A stretch of DNA of 64,000 nucleotides from Muriicola marianensis (GTDB taxonomy: Bacteria > Bacteroidota > Bacteroidia > Flavobacteriales > Flavobacteriaceae), in the NCBI RefSeq assembly GCF_014638095.1, contig NZ_BMFH01000002.1, positions 186,001 to 250,000 of the forward strand, in the 5' to 3' direction. The position numbers and the translations under genes are program-made. Of the stretch, positions 36,301-44,362 are shown piece by piece. The notes beneath the pieces are model-generated. The model was given only the letters and a program-made list of their open reading frames with translations. It had not been told where the DNA came from and did not search any database. How positions within the stretch are numbered: the stretch's first letter is position 1; every line of letters starts with the position of its first letter.

Positions 36301-37008
36301 GTGGATCTGGGTACAGGAAGCCCCATAGAAGCCGAGATTGCCTTTGACGGTATCGCCCAAGGGCAGTGGGTCTCCCTCGATATACCCATGGCCGACTTTA
36401 TCAGTGGGGGAATGAGTGCGACAAATTCCATTCAGCAACTCATCTTCTCCGGCTTGCCAACCGGGACATTCGACTTTTACATAGACAATGTGTATTTCTA
36501 TAAAATTCCACCGACATCACCGACCACGGCAGCTCCTGACCCAACAGAAGCCCAAGCCGATGTGATCAACCTGTACAGCAATGTGTATACACAGGATGTG
36601 AACGTAAGCTCGTGGAGGTCGGACTGGAGTACCAGTACCCTGACCGATATTCAGGTTGAGGGGAATGACACCAAGGAGTACATCGATGCAGACTTCGTAG
36701 GAGTTGAATTCTATGCACCAGACGCAGTTGATGCCTCCGGTATGGCTTTCTTCCACGTAGACGTATGGACTCCCAATGCCACTACCTTCAGGGTAAAACT
36801 TGTGGATTTGGGTACAGGAAGTCCCATAGAAGCAGAGATCGCCTTTGACGGGATTGCCCAGGGGCAGTGGGTCTCGCTTGACATCCCCATGGCCGACTTT
36901 ATCAGTGGGGGTATGAGTGCGACCAACTCCATCCAGCAACTGATCTTTTCAGGTTTGCCAACAGGCACCTTTGACTTTTATATAGACAACGTATATTTTC
37001 ACAACTAG
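33364..37008 (+). CDS. Large modular surface glycan-binding lipoprotein (four tandem modules)
   Basis: The 1214-residue lipoprotein has its lipid anchor at Cys20, followed by Thr-Glu-Glu-Glu. Two PKD/Ig-like domains (residues ~30-205) lead to two carbohydrate-binding-like beta-sandwiches (~208-370 and ~375-540) and four tandem ~168-residue modules (~545-1214). Each module starts with 'QADVINMYS..YTQDVNVSSWRSDW' and ends with 'FYIDNVYF'. The modules are almost identical, so they are recent duplications. The position after SusD is that of SusE/SusF or SGBP-B proteins, which bind the polysaccharide at the cell surface. Conserved Trp and Tyr residues suit glucan stacking. No catalytic motif is seen. 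Confidence 0.85.
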   Translation: MKILSRLLVLFLVISGFHSCTEEETSYVFEGMSAPTEVNAVFDIANDDSGEVSVTPTANGAALFRIYFGDQENESPTEVAPGETVTHVYGEGEFTLRIVAVGMTGLKSELSRIVTISFSAPTNLQVDIVQSNPLEVTVTPSAENATVYDIYFGDVENEEPTTIMNGESAVHVYAQPGDYTIRVVARGAGAATAEVSQVFTVVDLQNAEAFPITFESNETLTGVFEESGGVTGAPIANPDSNGNSSETVYEFNKADGAPWYSGIFHIFSQDMDLSSNQRFSLKVWSPKAGVNIRFQIEKEGGGGGATLFVDQTVDTANEWVTLSYDFTGIVNGSDAYDKFVIFPDFDDIGQPAGDGSIYYLDDIDLTGSCTAETEENIDPAMGDINWTFQTNDFAHSFEPFGDINSSIVSNPNPSGINTSCNVQSYIKTPGCQTWSGVGKGLANAIDLTTSPNKVFTMKVLAETQVTEVTLRLEFEPFPNVDPAVDVVQTISQVGVWEELVFDFSAHSDKTFKSIIVYFDRDQPCDGAVYYFDDIKQVADAGGSGGTSPSVPAPTPTQAQADVINMYSNAYTQDVNVSSWRSDWSTSTLTDIQISGNDTKEYIDADFVGVEFYAPDQVDASGMDFFHVDVWTPNATTFRVKLVDLGTGSPIEAEIAFDGIAQGQWVSLDIPMADFISGGMSATNSIQQLIFSGLPTGEFDFYIDNVYFYKEAAAPTAPTVPAPDPTQAQADVINMYSDSYTQDVNVSSWRSDWSTSTLTDIQISGNNTKEYIDADFVGVEFYAPDQVDASGMDFFHVDVWTPNATTFRVKLVDLGTGSPIEAEIAFDGITQGQWVSLDIPMADFISGGMSSTNSIQQLIFSGLPTGEFDFYIDNVYFYKEVAAPTAPTVPAPDPTQAQADVINMYSNAYTQDVNVSSWRSDWSTSTLTDIQISGNDTKEYIDADFVGVEFYAPDQVDASTMDFFHVDVWTPNATTFRVKLVDLGTGSPIEAEIAFDGIAQGQWVSLDIPMADFISGGMSATNSIQQLIFSGLPTGTFDFYIDNVYFYKIPPTSPTTAAPDPTEAQADVINLYSNVYTQDVNVSSWRSDWSTSTLTDIQVEGNDTKEYIDADFVGVEFYAPDAVDASGMAFFHVDVWTPNATTFRVKLVDLGTGSPIEAEIAFDGIAQGQWVSLDIPMADFISGGMSATNSIQQLIFSGLPTGTFDFYIDNVYFHN
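35020..37005 (+). repeat. Four tandem ~505-bp coding repeats
   Basis: The anchor 'gacgtgatca' (gatgtgatca in the fourth unit) occurs at 35044, 35551, 36058 and 36559, giving periods of 507, 507 and 501 bases. Units are highly alike at DNA level as well as in protein. They could recombine and change the number of binding modules; assemblies of this stretch deserve care. Confidence 0.92.
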
Positions 37009-37032
37009 GAATAACAAACACATCTAGTGATT

Positions 37033-38661
37033 ATGAAGACTTTGCAAATGATTATGCGTTATTTCCTACTGCTCGCGTTTCTGGTGGGTTGCCAGGAGGA
37101 CATACCCAGCCTGAGTGCCGTGGTTGTGCCTTCAAACTTAACCATTACCACAAACGTGGCCAGTGACCAGTCCGGGAACGTAACGGTAACAGCTACGGCC
37201 GATGATGCCCTGAATATCCATGTGATCTTCAAGCAAAATGCAGCGCCCGTGGTAGTGAGCCCCGGTGAGCCGGCCAGCTTCAGGTACACGCAGTCCGGAC
37301 AGTATTCCCAGCTTATTACCGTAGTTGCCTTCGGAGCCGGGGGTACGGCCAGCTCTAGGAGTATTACCATAGATTTGGATGTCAAACTCCTGATCGATCA
37401 GGACATCCTTCAGAAGATTGCCGGTGACGGAACAAAAAGGTGGGTCTGGAACAAGGAGGAAACAGGACACTGGGGTGCAGATGCCGCCTTTAACGAAACG
37501 AATAACGGCTTTCAGGCGCCTCCCAATAGTATCAATCCCTGTGCCTATGACGACGTACTCACTTTCTCCTATGACGCCAATGACAATTACGGCTATCAGC
37601 TGGAGACGGGAGCAGGTGATGAGACGCTGGTGGGTTGGGCCGATGTGAATGTATTCTTCCCTAATGCCACGCCTTCCCAATTTGTCGATGAATGCCGGGA
37701 TATCACCTCACCCAACAGTACAGCGGTTAAGACTCTGGATACGGATACCAGCTTTTTGATCTACGAGGAGGACGGGGACCTGTACCTGGAAGTTGAGAAC
37801 AGCACCCTTTCCTTTTGGTCGGGAGCTACGCGATATAAAATCCTTGAATTGACAGAGGATTTCCTCTTTGTCAGAGGGGATCACCTGCCATTGCTGGAAA
37901 CAATAGAGATTGCCTATTATCACCAGTTCAGGCCGGAGGATTACGATCCCAATGCCAGTGGGACCCAATTCGAGACCCTGGTTTGGGCCGATGAGTTCGA
38001 CGTGGACGGGGCGCCTGATCCCACCAACTGGACCTATGACTTAGGGACCGGAAATAACGGGTGGGGTAATGGAGAGTTGCAATCCTACACCAGTGATCCG
38101 GAAAACGTAGTTGTGGAGAACGGTGTTCTCAAGATCACGGCCAGGGACGACGGGGCCGGGGGATATACCTCTGCCCGCGTGAAAACGGAAAACCTGAGGG
38201 AGTTCACCTACGGCCGTGTTGAGGTAAGGGCGAAATTGCCGTCTGCCACAGGTACCTGGCCAGCCATTTGGGCACTAGGTGCCAATTTTGAGACCGTAGG
38301 ATGGCCAACTTGCGGCGAAATAGATATTATGGAACAGACTGGTGCAGAAAAGAATACGGTACTGAGCACCGTTCACTTTCCCGGTAATTCCGGAGGAGGT
38401 GGGATCACAGATTCAACCCCCCTTCCCACTTCAACCACGGAATTCCATGTTTATACGGTGGAATGGACGGCCGATGAGCTGAAATTCTGGATCGATGAAG
38501 AACCTGTTCATCACACGGTCACCAACGACCCCTCAAGACCTTTCAATGACGATTTCTTCTTTATCATGAATGTCGCTATGGGGGGAACCCTGGGCGGGAC
38601 CGTAGATCCGTCATTCACCGCTGATACCATGGAGATAGATTATATCCGTGTATATCAATAA
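37033..38661 (+). CDS. GH16 endo-beta-1,3-glucanase (laminarinase) lipoprotein with N-terminal accessory domains
   Basis: GH16 laminarinases cut internal beta-1,3-glucosidic bonds by a retaining mechanism. The ATG at 37033 gives a lipoprotein signal with Cys20 followed by Gln-Glu-Asp; an upstream GTG is less likely. Of 542 residues, ~25-115 form a PKD/Ig-like domain and ~120-300 a separate domain opening KRWVWNKEETGHWG, often found in flavobacterial GH16 lipoproteins but not assigned here. The last ~230 are the GH16 jelly roll with EIDIME (Glu429 nucleophile, Glu434 acid/base) and the upstream W.A.WALG. It probably sits on the cell surface as the initial depolymerase. Confidence 0.92.
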   Translation: MKTLQMIMRYFLLLAFLVGCQEDIPSLSAVVVPSNLTITTNVASDQSGNVTVTATADDALNIHVIFKQNAAPVVVSPGEPASFRYTQSGQYSQLITVVAFGAGGTASSRSITIDLDVKLLIDQDILQKIAGDGTKRWVWNKEETGHWGADAAFNETNNGFQAPPNSINPCAYDDVLTFSYDANDNYGYQLETGAGDETLVGWADVNVFFPNATPSQFVDECRDITSPNSTAVKTLDTDTSFLIYEEDGDLYLEVENSTLSFWSGATRYKILELTEDFLFVRGDHLPLLETIEIAYYHQFRPEDYDPNASGTQFETLVWADEFDVDGAPDPTNWTYDLGTGNNGWGNGELQSYTSDPENVVVENGVLKITARDDGAGGYTSARVKTENLREFTYGRVEVRAKLPSATGTWPAIWALGANFETVGWPTCGEIDIMEQTGAEKNTVLSTVHFPGNSGGGGITDSTPLPTSTTEFHVYTVEWTADELKFWIDEEPVHHTVTNDPSRPFNDDFFFIMNVAMGGTLGGTVDPSFTADTMEIDYIRVYQ

Positions 38662-38687
38662 TGAGTGTTGAGTAAAGCGGAAAGCTT

Positions 38688-38722
38688 AGAAAAGGGTTGG
38701 CTTACCGAGTTAACCCTTTTCT
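38688..38722 (+). promoter_or_regulatory. Strong hairpin between the GH16 gene and the TIM-barrel/beta-barrel gene
   Basis: Perfect 11-bp arms (agaaaagggtt / aacccttttct) around a 13-base loop are not followed by a T run. It may be a partial terminator, an RNase processing site or a 3'-end stabiliser that lowers expression of the downstream part of the operon. Confidence 0.55.
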
Positions 38723-38799
38723 GGGCTAAAAGCAAGAGCTATAAACGATCAATGAATTATCTGAGTAGGAAGATATTCTACCAAAAACTAAACACCACT

Positions 38800-41700
38800 A
38801 TGAAAAATTATTTTCTAAAAGTTTTATTGGTCTTGTTCACCACAGGCCTCTTTGCCCAGGCTGACCAGGTCTCCGTGGTTCAGGATGAAAACGGAATGAA
38901 ATTGGTCGTGAATGGGGAAGATTTCATGATCAATGGGATGAACTGGGACTATATTCCTATAGGTACGAACACTGTTAACGCAGGTTTCTGGGAGCAATCC
39001 GATGACTTGATCAAAGCGGGGCTCGACACAGAGATGTCTCTCCTTAGGAATATGAACGTAAATGTAATTCGCCAATATACAGGTGTTCCGGCCCGGTGGA
39101 TCCGATACATATATGAAAAGTACGGTATCTATACCATGCTCAACCACTCCTTCGGAAGGTATGGCCTCACCCTGGATGGGGTATGGACGCCCATTACAGA
39201 TTACGCAGATCCAAAGACACAGGAATTCCTTTTGTCTGAAGTGGAAGCCCTGGTTCGGGATTATAAAAATACCCCCGGACTCCTTATGTATCTTCTGGGA
39301 AATGAAAATAACTACGGCTTGTTCTGGCAGGGGGCTGAGACTGAGGACTTTCCAGATGATGAAGGAAGAATCGCCTTTATAGGGGAGAATCGTGGCAGGC
39401 CCATGTACAGGCTGATGAATGAAGCATCAAAGATGATGAAGTCCATGGACGCCTCTCATCCCGTGGCTATTTGTAACGGAGATGTACTTTTTATCGACAT
39501 CATCGCCGAGGAGTGTAAAGACGTGGATATCTATGGTACCAATATGTACAGGGGGATATCTTTCGGGGATGCCTTTCAGGTGGTAAAAGAGAAACTAAAC
39601 ATGCCCATCATGTTCACAGAATTCGGGGCAGATGCCTTTAACGCCATCGAAAACCAGGAGGATCAGAAATCCCAGGCATATTATATGGTAGGGAACTGGA
39701 AGGATATATATGAAAATGCAGCCGGACTCGGCAAGGCTGAAAACTCTATCGGAGGATTTACCTTCCAATTCAGCGATGGCTGGTGGAAATTCGGTTTCGA
39801 TGACCGTAAGAATGCTGATGTACACGACAATAACGCTTCCTGGGCGAATGGCGGATACGACAGGGATTACAAGGAAGGCGAAAACAACATGAATGAAGAA
39901 TGGTTCGGGATCTGTGCCAAAGGACAGACCAACCCCCGTGGCCTTTACGACCTGTACCCGAGAGCAGCCTACTACGCCCTAAAGGAAGTACATAAGCTCA
40001 ACCCTTATGAGGAAGGAGTTACCCTCGATTTTGTACAGAATTATTTCAAGAACGTAGACCTGATGGACGCCGTACTCAAGGCCAGGGGTGATAAGGCTGC
40101 TTTGGTAGGAGAGGAGAGCAGTATGCTCAGGGTAAGCAGGCTCGAAGCCCGTTTTACTACGTTCAATACAGGAGGGAATCTGCTAACCACACCCAGCAAT
40201 CCGGACCCTAACGAACCGACTACGTATCCAGATCAGACAGGTTTTGATCATATGCAGTCCTATTTTGTAGGCTTCGAGGGAGAACCTGCCCCCAATATGA
40301 GGGCCAACGTTAATTTTAACGTGATCGGAAAGGTAGCGACCAATCCCATAGACGAAATCTTTTACGAGAACAGGGCCAGACCGGTGGAGGTAAATACCGA
40401 TGAAGGTGATGTAGTCCTGTCCGACGTCAACAGGGTGGCCGTATACAACGCCTCATTCGACTGGAATGCGAAGAATTTCGACCTGAGGGGATTTTATCGT
40501 ACCGGGCACTATCACTGGGGCTATGAAGGCGACTTCTTTGGTCTTTATCCCGAGGCGAACTACGGGCCCAACCTCGATATCTATAATGGGGAGATAAGCG
40601 GTTTTGAACTTGACGGGAAGCGTGCCATCAAGGGGCTGAAGGCCGCATTCGGACCTCAATTGTGGTGGGGTGCCAACCCGGCTGTACTCGTGAAATACGA
40701 AAGACATATCGGCAAATTTGACGTGGCCGGGGTCTTCCATGAAGACATTGATACGTTTGGGAATATTGTTTCCTCCCTGGCTGTACCTATGCCCAGAACC
40801 AGAAGGGCTACGCTCTATATAGGAAGGGAATTCGGAGATGTAAAACTTGAAGTTGGAGGAATCTGGGGAGGACAGCCTTTGAACGGCAGGGAATTCCAGA
40901 TTGCAGAAGACAACCCCAACTACGATCCCAACAACCCCGATGCCACTTCAAAGTATATCGTATATACGGACAAGGTAAACGACAAGGATAACTGGGGTGG
41001 CAAAGCCAAGATCACTTATACAGGGGGCAAATTCAACTGGTATGCCCAGGGTGCCATTCAGGGCCTGGTGGCTAATGGAGGTGCCGATCTGACGAGGACA
41101 TTTACCGGCTGGAAACTAAAGGATACGGGAAGTGGGAACCAGACCAATTTCCTTTCTGGTTTCACCTATACGGTGGGCAATGTACAGATAGCGCCTAACT
41201 TCTTATGGCAAAAACCCATCGTGGGACCTATGCCCAACGACGTCCAAGGACCGGGCAGACTGAGAAATATCCTGGACGACCCCTTCTCAGTGCGCTGGAA
41301 CCGGGAAACGGTTGCAGGAGAGATCCTCCTCACCTGGGACCCGACTCCGGGCACTTGGATGTACGAGTGGGACAACGACCGGGCTGAGGACGCCAAGCTC
41401 GCCGTGAGCGCAGGCTTCGTCTTTAAACACCTGCCTACTACCATGGATGCACACATCGGATTCCTTGGCAACAGGACCCTCTTTGCCTTCCCGAATTCGG
41501 TACCGGCACAGGACCTCTGGGAGACTCATGCGAGGATCGTATCCAAGATCAATCCCGAACTGGGGATGATAGCCAATATCTATTTTGGAAATGCCCAGGC
41601 CAATGGTGACAGTGAACGTTTGATTGAACGGGTTGGTGGGGATATCCGTCTGCTCTATAAGAATATTAAGGTTCAGCATATGTTCAAGATCAACGACTGG

Positions 41701-41976
41701 GGACCTTTTGATTACCACAGGGATTTCAACCTTACCTATCCCGTACAGCTGATGCTCGATATCTCAACTACCCTCGGAAAACCAGATTGGTTTATCCTTC
41801 CGAATACTCAGGTGGGGATTCGCGGCACCTGGAGGTCGCTTAATGAATTCTCCAACAGGTATGCACCCAATGCGGCTGAGGAGTTCGCTGCGGAGCCCAT
41901 TATCAGTCCGGTCGGATTTGGCTTAGGAAACGAATGGGAGATCAGAACGTATGTACACATCAACATCGGTAGATAA
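38800..41976 (+). CDS. Clan GH-A-like TIM-barrel enzyme fused to an outer membrane beta-barrel
   Basis: The ATG at 38800 gives a signal peptide (MKNYFLKVLLVLFTTGLFAQ); the open frame upstream is not used. Residues ~25-400 look like a clan GH-A TIM barrel resembling GH2/GH5-type catalytic domains, with a likely acid/base Glu169 in LLGNENNYG and nucleophile Glu274 in MFTEFGADAF. After a linker (~405-440), residues ~445-1058 are a long series of amphipathic beta strands with aromatic girdle patterns (DLRGFYRTGHYHWG, LYIGREFGDVKLEVGG) ending in RTYVHINIGR, as in porin-like barrels. So the enzyme seems anchored by its own outer membrane barrel. Family and exact activity are not assigned; a beta-glucan-active role is inferred from the setting. 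Confidence 0.72.
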   Translation: MKNYFLKVLLVLFTTGLFAQADQVSVVQDENGMKLVVNGEDFMINGMNWDYIPIGTNTVNAGFWEQSDDLIKAGLDTEMSLLRNMNVNVIRQYTGVPARWIRYIYEKYGIYTMLNHSFGRYGLTLDGVWTPITDYADPKTQEFLLSEVEALVRDYKNTPGLLMYLLGNENNYGLFWQGAETEDFPDDEGRIAFIGENRGRPMYRLMNEASKMMKSMDASHPVAICNGDVLFIDIIAEECKDVDIYGTNMYRGISFGDAFQVVKEKLNMPIMFTEFGADAFNAIENQEDQKSQAYYMVGNWKDIYENAAGLGKAENSIGGFTFQFSDGWWKFGFDDRKNADVHDNNASWANGGYDRDYKEGENNMNEEWFGICAKGQTNPRGLYDLYPRAAYYALKEVHKLNPYEEGVTLDFVQNYFKNVDLMDAVLKARGDKAALVGEESSMLRVSRLEARFTTFNTGGNLLTTPSNPDPNEPTTYPDQTGFDHMQSYFVGFEGEPAPNMRANVNFNVIGKVATNPIDEIFYENRARPVEVNTDEGDVVLSDVNRVAVYNASFDWNAKNFDLRGFYRTGHYHWGYEGDFFGLYPEANYGPNLDIYNGEISGFELDGKRAIKGLKAAFGPQLWWGANPAVLVKYERHIGKFDVAGVFHEDIDTFGNIVSSLAVPMPRTRRATLYIGREFGDVKLEVGGIWGGQPLNGREFQIAEDNPNYDPNNPDATSKYIVYTDKVNDKDNWGGKAKITYTGGKFNWYAQGAIQGLVANGGADLTRTFTGWKLKDTGSGNQTNFLSGFTYTVGNVQIAPNFLWQKPIVGPMPNDVQGPGRLRNILDDPFSVRWNRETVAGEILLTWDPTPGTWMYEWDNDRAEDAKLAVSAGFVFKHLPTTMDAHIGFLGNRTLFAFPNSVPAQDLWETHARIVSKINPELGMIANIYFGNAQANGDSERLIERVGGDIRLLYKNIKVQHMFKINDWGPFDYHRDFNLTYPVQLMLDISTTLGKPDWFILPNTQVGIRGTWRSLNEFSNRYAPNAAEEFAAEPIISPVGFGLGNEWEIRTYVHINIGR

Positions 41977-41987
41977 AAAATAGCACA

Positions 41988-43424
41988 ATGAAAAATATCA
42001 GAGTTAAAAATATAGGTATCCTTATACTTTCAGGCCTTGTTCTGTCATGGTCAGTAGGATGTGAAAGGGAAGTTTCGGACGAAGTGGAATTCGCCAGCTT
42101 TCCGCAACGAGCAGAGATCTTTATTGACGGATTCAGCGGAGGTCTGGAATACCTTCCTTTTGGGGGTTCCAAGCTCGATGCATTCTCAGTGGATACGGAT
42201 GTAAAATACCTGGGGGAGGCCTCCATGCGTTTCGACGTCCCTAATTTCGGAGACCCGTCAACCAGCCTGGGTTTTGCCGGAGCTATATTCCCGGATTACG
42301 GAGGACGCGATCTTTCGGACTTTGATGCCCTGACTTTCTGGGCAAAAGCTTCAAGAGCGGAGACGATCAGTCAGATAGGCTTCGGAAGTGATTTTGGAAA
42401 CAGTCCGTATCGGGATATGCAGGATAAATTCCTGGTGACAAAGGAAAACCTGAGAGTAAGCACGGGCTGGCAAAAATATGTCATACCCCTTCCTGATCCC
42501 GGAAAGTTGATCAATGAAACTGGGATGTTTTGGTATGCCGAAGGGCCTGATGCCAATGGTGATGGTTATTCCTTTTGGATCGATGAATTAAAGTTTGAAA
42601 AGCTCGGTACGGTAGCACAACCAAGGCCGGCTATACTCAATGGGGAAGACAGGATGGAAAGGTCCTTTCTGGATTTTCAGATCAACCTGACGGGCCTTAC
42701 CCAGACGTATAATCTTGAGACCGGGGAGAACCAGACCGTTGCGGCCGCTCCGTCCTATTTTACCTTTGAATCTTCGGATACAGGTGTAGCTATCGTAAAC
42801 GGCATGGGTGTTGTCACCATGGTAGGCACGGGAACTGCAGAAATCACAGCTACTCTCGGTGGTGTTAGAGCTGCGGGCTCCCTGACGGTGGATGTAGGAG
42901 GATCATTTGATTTTGCCCCAGTGCCAACAAGGGATCCGGCAACCGTGATCTCCATCTTCAGTGACGCCTATACCAATGTGCCTGTTGATTTTTACAACGG
43001 ATTCTTTGCACCCTTCCAAACTACGCTGGGTGGCGCCATTAATATAAACGGGGATAACATAATTGAATACACAGAGCTCAATTTCGTAGCTACCGAATTC
43101 AAGAATCCTACGGTCAATGCTTCGGCTATGACCCACTTCCATGTGGATATCCGCATAGATGAAAATATAGATCCGGCAGACTTCATCGCTGTCGAACTGG
43201 GTGATTTCGGGGCAAACGCTGCATTTGGAGGAGGAGACGACTCCAGTTCAAGGATCACCTTCGATAGCAGCACCCTGGTAAGCGGGCAGTGGATCAGCCT
43301 GGATATTCCGCTTTCTGATTTTACCGGACTGGCTAGCAGGAATAACCTGGCGCAGATCTTCTTTATCTCCGATGGGACCATCTCGACACTCCTGGTGGAC
43401 AATATGTATTTCTACGCCGAATAA
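41988..43424 (+). CDS. Surface glycan-binding lipoprotein with one locus-type module
   Basis: The 478-residue lipoprotein has Cys25 (WSVGC) followed by Glu-Arg-Glu. Residues ~35-205 form a carbohydrate-binding-like beta-sandwich with WAKAS and FWIDELKFE, ~220-300 a bacterial Ig-like (Big_2) domain with SSDTGVAIV.G.GVVT, and ~310-478 one copy of the module seen in tandem in the neighbours (start 'DPATVISIFSDAYTNVPVDFYNGF', end 'LVDNMYFYAE'). No catalytic residues are recognised. It probably helps hold glucan at the cell surface. Confidence 0.8.
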   Translation: MKNIRVKNIGILILSGLVLSWSVGCEREVSDEVEFASFPQRAEIFIDGFSGGLEYLPFGGSKLDAFSVDTDVKYLGEASMRFDVPNFGDPSTSLGFAGAIFPDYGGRDLSDFDALTFWAKASRAETISQIGFGSDFGNSPYRDMQDKFLVTKENLRVSTGWQKYVIPLPDPGKLINETGMFWYAEGPDANGDGYSFWIDELKFEKLGTVAQPRPAILNGEDRMERSFLDFQINLTGLTQTYNLETGENQTVAAAPSYFTFESSDTGVAIVNGMGVVTMVGTGTAEITATLGGVRAAGSLTVDVGGSFDFAPVPTRDPATVISIFSDAYTNVPVDFYNGFFAPFQTTLGGAININGDNIIEYTELNFVATEFKNPTVNASAMTHFHVDIRIDENIDPADFIAVELGDFGANAAFGGGDDSSSRITFDSSTLVSGQWISLDIPLSDFTGLASRNNLAQIFFISDGTISTLLVDNMYFYAE

Positions 43425-43445
43425 ACCGGGAAAAAGCAAGCAAAT

Positions 43446-44348
43446 ATGAATAGCAATAAACAGTTTAATATGAAAAAGAATTCAGGATTAAAAGAAACCC
43501 TGACCTTGAGAAAAGAGACTTTCCCTGCTCTCTCCAGCGGCTTCCTGCTTATCGCTCTCTTCCTGCTCAATACGGGCTGCGCAGTGGACGATACCCAGAC
43601 AGTGGTGAATTTCACCACCCTGACCATGCAGGATGAATTCGATACAGACGGTGCTCCGGACTCTTCCATTTGGGGATACGATATTGGTACTGGTATGAAC
43701 GGCTGGGGAAACCAGGAACTGCAGTACTATACAGATCGCCCTGAGAACGTAACTGTCAATAACGGAGTGTTGATCATCACGGCGAGGAAAGAGGACTTCC
43801 AGGGCTCCGGCTATACCTCTGCAAGGCTTATTACACAAGGTAAATTCTCACAGACCTACGGCCGGTTCGAAGCCCGGATCCGCGTGCCTTACGGCCAGGG
43901 AATGTGGCCAGCCTTCTGGATGCTTGGTGTTCCGGACAGCCCGGGTGAGATCTGGCCCAGTTTAGGAGAGATCGATATCATGGAGATGCGTGGGCAAAAT
44001 CCAACCACCCTGATCGGCAGTGTACACGGACCGGGATATTCTGCCGGGAATGCAATCTCAAAAGAGTATGTCTTTCAAAACGACCGAATGGATACAGGTT
44101 TCCACGTCTATGGGATAGAATGGGGACCAGACTACGTAAATCATTACGTGGATGACGTATTGTACAACCAGATCACCCCTGAAGACCTTCCTGAAGGTTC
44201 CGAATGGGTGTTCGACAACGATTTCTATATCCTGATCAACCTGGCAGTAGGAGGGAATTTTGTGGGTTCTCCGAATTCGGAAACCGTCTTTCCTCAGTCC
44301 ATGCTGGTCGACTATGTGAGAGTATATGAATATAACGGACTAAACTAA
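43446..44348 (+). CDS. GH16 endo-beta-1,3-glucanase (laminarinase) lipoprotein, compact form
   Basis: This is a single-domain GH16 enzyme of 300 residues. A long N-terminus leads to a hydrophobic segment and lipobox (LNTGC, Cys45) followed by Ala-Val-Asp-Asp. The catalytic stretch GEIDIMEMRG has Glu175 (nucleophile) and Glu180 (acid/base), and W.AFWMLG lies upstream. The start might instead be the ATG nine codons in, which would shorten the odd n-region. It differs from the first GH16 in lacking all accessory domains and may act on shorter or different laminarin chains. Confidence 0.92.
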   Translation: MNSNKQFNMKKNSGLKETLTLRKETFPALSSGFLLIALFLLNTGCAVDDTQTVVNFTTLTMQDEFDTDGAPDSSIWGYDIGTGMNGWGNQELQYYTDRPENVTVNNGVLIITARKEDFQGSGYTSARLITQGKFSQTYGRFEARIRVPYGQGMWPAFWMLGVPDSPGEIWPSLGEIDIMEMRGQNPTTLIGSVHGPGYSAGNAISKEYVFQNDRMDTGFHVYGIEWGPDYVNHYVDDVLYNQITPEDLPEGSEWVFDNDFYILINLAVGGNFVGSPNSETVFPQSMLVDYVRVYEYNGLN

Positions 44349-44362
44349 CTAAAAGAAGAACT

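Noticed and set aside
35359-36968. Several minus-strand open frames repeated along the SGBP gene
   Set aside because: They recur with the same period as the coding modules and are shadows of them.
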